This document shows positions 52,727 to 56,611 of a stretch of 56,611 nucleotides of DNA, piece after piece. A program made the position numbers and the translations under genes. How positions within the stretch are numbered: the stretch's first letter is position 1; every line of letters begins with the position of its first letter. This DNA is from an uncultured beta proteobacterium (lineage in GTDB: Bacteria > Pseudomonadota > Gammaproteobacteria > Burkholderiales > Burkholderiaceae_C). The stretch spans positions 1-56,611 of the forward strand of contig CAJAES010000118.1 of assembly GCA_903938815.1 (NCBI GenBank), read 5' to 3'. The notes under the pieces were generated by a model. That model was not told the origin of the DNA, did not search any database, and saw only the letters and a program-made list of their open reading frames with translations.

Positions 52727-53196
52727 GGGTGGAACTCCGCTTCAGCCGGGTCGGGCTCGAACCGGTCGGCCGGCAAGGCCGCGCGGCGCCTGAGGCTCAG
52801 CCAGAGCGCGATACCGCCCGCGGCGACCAGCAGCGCAGGCGCGCTCCACAGCAGCCAGGTGCTGGGTTCCAGCGGTGGCCGGTACAGGACGAAGTTGCCA
52901 TAGCGCTGCGTCATGTAGCTCCGGATCTCATCGTCGCTGGCACCGCGCTCCAGCAGGGTCCGCACCTCGCGGCGAAGGTCTTCGGCCAGGCCGGAATGGG
53001 AGTCGGCGATGGTCTGGTTCTGGCAGACCAGGCAGCGCAGTTCCGACGTGATGGCGCGCATTCGCGCTTCCATGGCCTGTGGGTCGGCTTCCATCACGGC
53101 TGCCGCACCGGCGCTCGTCTGCGCAGGCGTGCCGCCGGCCCAGGTCGAGAGCAGCAGCACAAGCAGATGCAGAGGCAGAAGGGTCGGCAGCTTCAT
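52723..53196 (-). CDS. ccmH: Cytochrome c biogenesis thiol protein CcmH
   Basis: 157 residues from the ATG at 53196. A signal peptide is followed by SELRCLVCQNQTIADSHSG with the redox pair LRCxxC, and a C-terminal helix (about 118-138). CcmH keeps apocytochrome cysteines reduced for heme ligation together with CcmF and CcmI. It directly follows ccmF; the CcmG thioredoxin usually placed between them is absent. Confidence 0.93.
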   Translation of the reverse strand: MKLPTLLPLHLLVLLLSTWAGGTPAQTSAGAAAVMEADPQAMEARMRAITSELRCLVCQNQTIADSHSGLAEDLRREVRTLLERGASDDEIRSYMTQRYGNFVLYRPPLEPSTWLLWSAPALLVAAGGIALWLSLRRRAALPADRFEPDPAEAEFHP

Positions 53197-55148
53197 GCTG
53201 CCGCCTCCGCAGCGGCGCCCTGCCCTTGCGGCCTTCGCGCGGTGGCCCGGTAGCGTCTGTCGGTGGCGGCGAGTGCACCGCCCAGGGCCATCAGGACGCA
53301 GCCGCCCCAGATCCAGTCGACGAAGGGCTTCACGTACAGGCGCAGCGTCCAGATGCCGCCGTCGACCTCCTCGCCCAGCGACACGTACAGATCGCGCGTC
53401 AGACCCGGGTGGATGCCGGCCTCGGTCATCGGGTTGCGCTGCACGCGGTACACGCGCTTCTCCGGGCGCATCACCGTCACGATCGTTTCGCCCCTGCGAA
53501 CCTCGACCTCGCCCTGCAGGCCTTCGTAGTTCGGTCCTTCGATGTCGCGCACGCCGACGAAGCGGAAGCTGTAGCCGGCGATCTCGCGGGTCTGGCCCGG
53601 AGCGAAGCGCTGGTCCTGCTCGATCTCGTAGCTGCGCACCATCGTCACGCCGAAGGCGAAGGCCGCCACGCCCAGGTGCGCGAGCATCATGCCGACGATG
53701 GCGCGCGGCACGACCCGCAACCCGGTAGTACGCTGCCAGCGGCGCAGGTCCACGGCCAGCAGACAGACGATCCACAACGCGAGAAACAGTCCGAGCACCG
53801 GCATCGGCCGGATGCCGCCGGCCAGCGCAGAGATGCCAAGCGCCCCGGACAGCGACAGCACGCCCGCCACGAAGGCGGGCCTGCGCAGGGCGCGCAGGTC
53901 CGTCTCGCGCCAGCGCGCCAGCGGCCCCAGGCCGGCCAGCAGCAGCAGCCCGGTCATCAGCGGCACGAAAACGGCCTCGAAGTACGGTGGGCCGACCGAG
54001 AGCTTGCCCAGGTCCAGCGCATCCAGCAGCAGCGGGTACAGCGTTCCCAGCAGCACGGTTCCGGTGGCGGCTGCCAGCAGCACGTTGTTGGCCAGGAGCA
54101 TCGACTCCCGCGAGACGGCGCCGAAGCGCGAGCCGAGCCCGATGCGCGGCGCGCGCCACGCGTACACGGCCAGCGAACTGCCGGTCACGACGACCAGGAA
54201 GCCGAGGATGAACAGCCCGCGACGGGGGTCGGTGGCGAAGGCGTGAACCGAAGACAGCACACCCGAACGCACGAGGAAGGTGCCGAGCAGGGACAACGAG
54301 AAAGCGACGATCGCCAGCAGCACCGTCCACGACTTGAATGCGCCGCGCTTCTCGGTCACGGCCAGGGAGTGGATGAGCGCCGTGCCGACCAGCCATGGCA
54401 TGAAGGACGCGTTCTCCACCGGGTCCCAGAACCACCAGCCGCCCCAGCCCAGCTCGTAGTAGGCCCAGGCGCTGCCCAGCGCGATGCCCAGCGTCAGGAA
54501 GCACCAGGCGGCCGTGGTCCAGGGGCGGGCCCAGCGCGCCCAGCGGGCGTCCAGATCGCCGCCGATCAGCGCCGCGATGGCGAATGCGAACGCCACCGAG
54601 AAGCCCACGTAGCCCATGTAGAGCATGGGCGGGTGGAACACCATGCCCGGATCCTGCAGCAATGGGTTCAGATCGCGCCCGTCCAGCGGCGCCGGCAGCA
54701 GGCGGTCGAACGGGTTGGACGTGCTCAACATGAACAGCAGGAAGCCCGCGCTGATCAGCCCCATCACGGCGAGGATCCGCGCCGCCATCGGGCGCGGCAG
54801 ATGGCGGCTGAAGGCTGCCACCGCCAGGGTCCACACGGCCAGCATCGCCACCCACAGCAGCAGCGATCCCTCGTGGCCGCCCCAGATGCCGGCCAGCCGG
54901 TAGGCCAGCGGCAAGGCACTGTTGGAGTTGGACGCGACGTACAGCACGGAGAAGTCGTTCCCGACGAAGGCGCGCCCCAGCAGGCCGAGAGCCATCAGCA
55001 CTGCCAGACCCTGCGCCGCGGCGGCGCTGTGGCCCAGCTTCATCCACAGGTCGACGCCGCGTGCGGCGCCGAGAAGTGGCACGGTTCCCTGCACCAGCGC
55101 GCAGGCCAGCGCCAGCAGCAGGGCGATCTGTCCGAGTTCAGCGGTCAT
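53193..55148 (-). CDS. ccmF: Cytochrome c heme lyase subunit CcmF
   Basis: 651 residues, about 15 membrane helices. The tryptophan-rich heme-handling motif GWGGWWFWDPVENASFMPW is present, and periplasmic histidines occur in the HPPMLYMGYVGFSV and WGGHEGSLLLWVA regions. CcmF transfers heme from CcmE to apocytochrome. No ccmE or ccmG is nearby. A paralogue dedicated to a particular cytochrome (NrfE-like) is therefore possible. The stop overlaps ccmH. Confidence 0.94.
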   Translation of the reverse strand: MTAELGQIALLLALACALVQGTVPLLGAARGVDLWMKLGHSAAAAQGLAVLMALGLLGRAFVGNDFSVLYVASNSNSALPLAYRLAGIWGGHEGSLLLWVAMLAVWTLAVAAFSRHLPRPMAARILAVMGLISAGFLLFMLSTSNPFDRLLPAPLDGRDLNPLLQDPGMVFHPPMLYMGYVGFSVAFAFAIAALIGGDLDARWARWARPWTTAAWCFLTLGIALGSAWAYYELGWGGWWFWDPVENASFMPWLVGTALIHSLAVTEKRGAFKSWTVLLAIVAFSLSLLGTFLVRSGVLSSVHAFATDPRRGLFILGFLVVVTGSSLAVYAWRAPRIGLGSRFGAVSRESMLLANNVLLAAATGTVLLGTLYPLLLDALDLGKLSVGPPYFEAVFVPLMTGLLLLAGLGPLARWRETDLRALRRPAFVAGVLSLSGALGISALAGGIRPMPVLGLFLALWIVCLLAVDLRRWQRTTGLRVVPRAIVGMMLAHLGVAAFAFGVTMVRSYEIEQDQRFAPGQTREIAGYSFRFVGVRDIEGPNYEGLQGEVEVRRGETIVTVMRPEKRVYRVQRNPMTEAGIHPGLTRDLYVSLGEEVDGGIWTLRLYVKPFVDWIWGGCVLMALGGALAATDRRYRATARRPQGQGAAAEAAA

Positions 55149-55156
55149 GCGGCGTA

Positions 55157-56611
55157 TCAGAACTCGAGCCGCGCGCCCAGCGAGTAGCTGGCGCGGTTCG
55201 AGCTCTCACGGGTGGTCACGGCCAGCGGCCCGCCCAGCGGGTCGGCGCTCAGCCGCCTGCCGCTGCCGAATTCATAGGTGAGCGACGATTCCAGCGCCAG
55301 GCGCTTCCAGCCGCGATAGGTGACGCGCAGGCCCGGTGTCCAGCGCTCGCTGGTGCTGCCCTCGGGCGTGCGGTCGGTGTAGTACTGAAGCGAGGGCTCG
55401 ACCTGCCATGTCTGCCACAGGTAGCTCGAGTTGTTGTACGAGATCACCACGCCGTCCAGCCCCGGGCTGCGGATCACGGTCAGCGAGGCCACGTGCGTGT
55501 CGCGCTCGGACAGCAGGTTCAGGCCGATCAGCTGCGCGCTGGCGCTCCAGATGTCGCCGGTCGCGGCGCGCCCGGTCTCGAAGCCGGGGACCTCCGGCAC
55601 GGGCGGTATCGCTCCGGTGTTGGTGAGCTGCAGGTTCGCGCCGGTGGACCAGTGCTCGTTCAACGGCCGCGTGACGCCCACCTGCGCCTGCGTGACCATC
55701 GGCGTGATGCGCTGGATCTGGTCGCGCAAGGCAGCCACGGTGGTGCCCGCGAGCCGCTGGTCCATCGTGCGGGAGATCACGCCCGGGCGGCTGGGGTCCT
55801 CGAAGGTCAGCGCGTTGCCCAGCGACAGCGTGCTGAGCACCCGGCGGTCGAGCAGCATGGTGTAGACCGTGTTGTCTGCAGTCACGTGGGTGCCCTGCAC
55901 GCTCGCCACATTGAGCCCGCTGAAGGCCACGTCGTAGTCGAGTTGCGTGAAGACCGAACTGCCGCCGTCGAACCAGCGCAGGTCCAGGCCGACGGCACGC
56001 CGATCGAGTTCGCCGTCGATGCGCTGCTCGATCGCGAACACGCCCGCGCCAAGATTGCCCACCAGGCGCTCGGCATCGGCCCGCACACCGTAGAAGTGGC
56101 GGCTCGTGTCGAACAGGCGCTCGGCCGGTACGCCCGCCGCTGCGCCGAGCTTGAGCGTCCTGGAGGCCATCCAGTAGCCCTGCACACCGTCGAAGCGCCC
56201 CATCACGCCGCCGCCGGTAGGCGATTGCCGGCCCAGGCGGGCGCCCCAGCCGTCCTTCAGCGCGCGGTGGTCGAAGTAGAGCGACGACAGGCGGTTCCGG
56301 TTGCGATCGGTCCGCTCCAGATCGGTGGTGTAGGCGTCGCGGAACACGAATCGCTGGTCGACTTCGGTGCTGCGTCGGCGCCAGTTGACATCGACGTCGT
56401 TGAAGATCTGGCTCGTGCGGTCGTCGCTGAACTGCGGCTCGCCAATGGTCGGCGGCAGCCCTGCGATCGGCGAGTCCTGGAATTCCTGGCTGCGCAGCTT
56501 TCCGTTGCCGCCATACCAGGTCATGGAGGTCGACGCTGTGAGCGTGACCTCTTCAGGGCGCTCCGTGGGGGCGCCTGTCGCCAACCCTGGCGGCTGGGCC
56601 GCCGGCAGCCC
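55157..56611 (-). CDS. Outer-membrane beta-barrel protein, C-terminal part
   Basis: The frame is open to the right window edge, so only the C-terminal 484 residues are seen. It is rich in alternating polar/hydrophobic strands, with segments such as GARLGRQSPTGGGVMGRFDG and YTDRTPEGSTSERWTPGLRV, and it ends in SLGARLEF, where the terminal Phe is the signature of outer-membrane barrels. The missing N-terminus may hold a signal or TPR region. It heads the operon with ccmF-H-I, which suggests a porin or partner of a c-type cytochrome, but the family is not recognised. Confidence 0.75.
   Translation of the reverse strand, partial: GLPAAQPPGLATGAPTERPEEVTLTASTSMTWYGGNGKLRSQEFQDSPIAGLPPTIGEPQFSDDRTSQIFNDVDVNWRRRSTEVDQRFVFRDAYTTDLERTDRNRNRLSSLYFDHRALKDGWGARLGRQSPTGGGVMGRFDGVQGYWMASRTLKLGAAAGVPAERLFDTSRHFYGVRADAERLVGNLGAGVFAIEQRIDGELDRRAVGLDLRWFDGGSSVFTQLDYDVAFSGLNVASVQGTHVTADNTVYTMLLDRRVLSTLSLGNALTFEDPSRPGVISRTMDQRLAGTTVAALRDQIQRITPMVTQAQVGVTRPLNEHWSTGANLQLTNTGAIPPVPEVPGFETGRAATGDIWSASAQLIGLNLLSERDTHVASLTVIRSPGLDGVVISYNNSSYLWQTWQVEPSLQYYTDRTPEGSTSERWTPGLRVTYRGWKRLALESSLTYEFGSGRRLSADPLGGPLAVTTRESSNRASYSLGARLEF

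Noticed and set aside
52723..55148. Hidden ccmG between ccmF and ccmH
   Set aside because: ccmF and ccmH overlap by four bases and no thioredoxin-like WCxxC motif is found in any frame there.

Overview
The window reads as a chromosomal stretch of a high-GC betaproteobacterium, most likely Burkholderiales. This is inferred from the gene order ccoI-S-N-O-Q-P-G-H followed by fnr and hemN, the accA-tilS-lysC order, the DUF1415 and DUF3149 proteins, and very GC-rich third codon positions; no rRNA is present to fix the taxon. One RNA gene is visible, tRNA-Ser(GCU). Almost all of the sequence is coding, with short operons on both strands.

Region 1 (1-9760): respiration at low oxygen. The end of a copper P-type ATPase (CcoI) is followed by CcoS, the cbb3 oxidase subunits CcoN-O-Q-P, CcoG, a very short CcoH/FixH-like protein and a small membrane protein. 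These converge on fnr. hemN and a TauE/UreH-like membrane protein diverge from fnr. A perfect FNR box lies inside ccoS, exactly placed to drive ccoN, and a second near-consensus box lies between fnr and hemN.

Region 2 (9880-13060): a lysine/glutamate-repeat exported protein, isocitrate dehydrogenase, and a deletion scar where an alpha/beta hydrolase runs into the remains of a zinc alcohol dehydrogenase.

Region 3 (13061-19381): a sulfide/persulfide island. It holds a Tat-type sulfide:quinone oxidoreductase and a small membrane protein on the minus strand. Divergent from these are a rhodanese lipoprotein, a Crp/Fnr regulator, an internally deleted persulfide dioxygenase, a TauE/SafE exporter and a thioredoxin-like/CcdA-like fusion. 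A palindromic operator precedes the damaged dioxygenase gene.

Region 4 (19468-29309): an MFP/permease/ATPase export system interrupted by three 75-bp direct repeats, DUF3149, a cold-shock protein beside a GGGGC tract, clpS-clpA, mtfA, lpxH and two cyclophilins.

Region 5 (29414-41128): housekeeping genes (cysS, an AlkA-type glycosylase, accA, tilS, lysC, tRNA-Ser), a quinone reductase, a stand-alone cNMP-binding domain, a metallophosphoesterase, DUF1415, and a GT39 / LAB_N / GT2 set that probably modifies lipid A.

Region 6 (41230-50098): an AcrR-like repressor with its operator, a complete RND efflux pump (MFP, RND, outer-membrane factor), a coniferyl-aldehyde-type dehydrogenase and a RutE-like nitroreductase.

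Region 7 (50199-56611): a minus-strand operon with an outer-membrane beta-barrel protein, CcmF, CcmH, CcmI and a membrane-anchored iron-sulfur flavoprotein. CcmG and CcmE are absent. The flavoprotein has atypical iron-sulfur motifs and what looks like a circularly permuted thioredoxin-reductase fold. I regard this operon, probably a dedicated cytochrome c assembly or electron-transfer system continuing past the window edge, as the best candidate for something undescribed.
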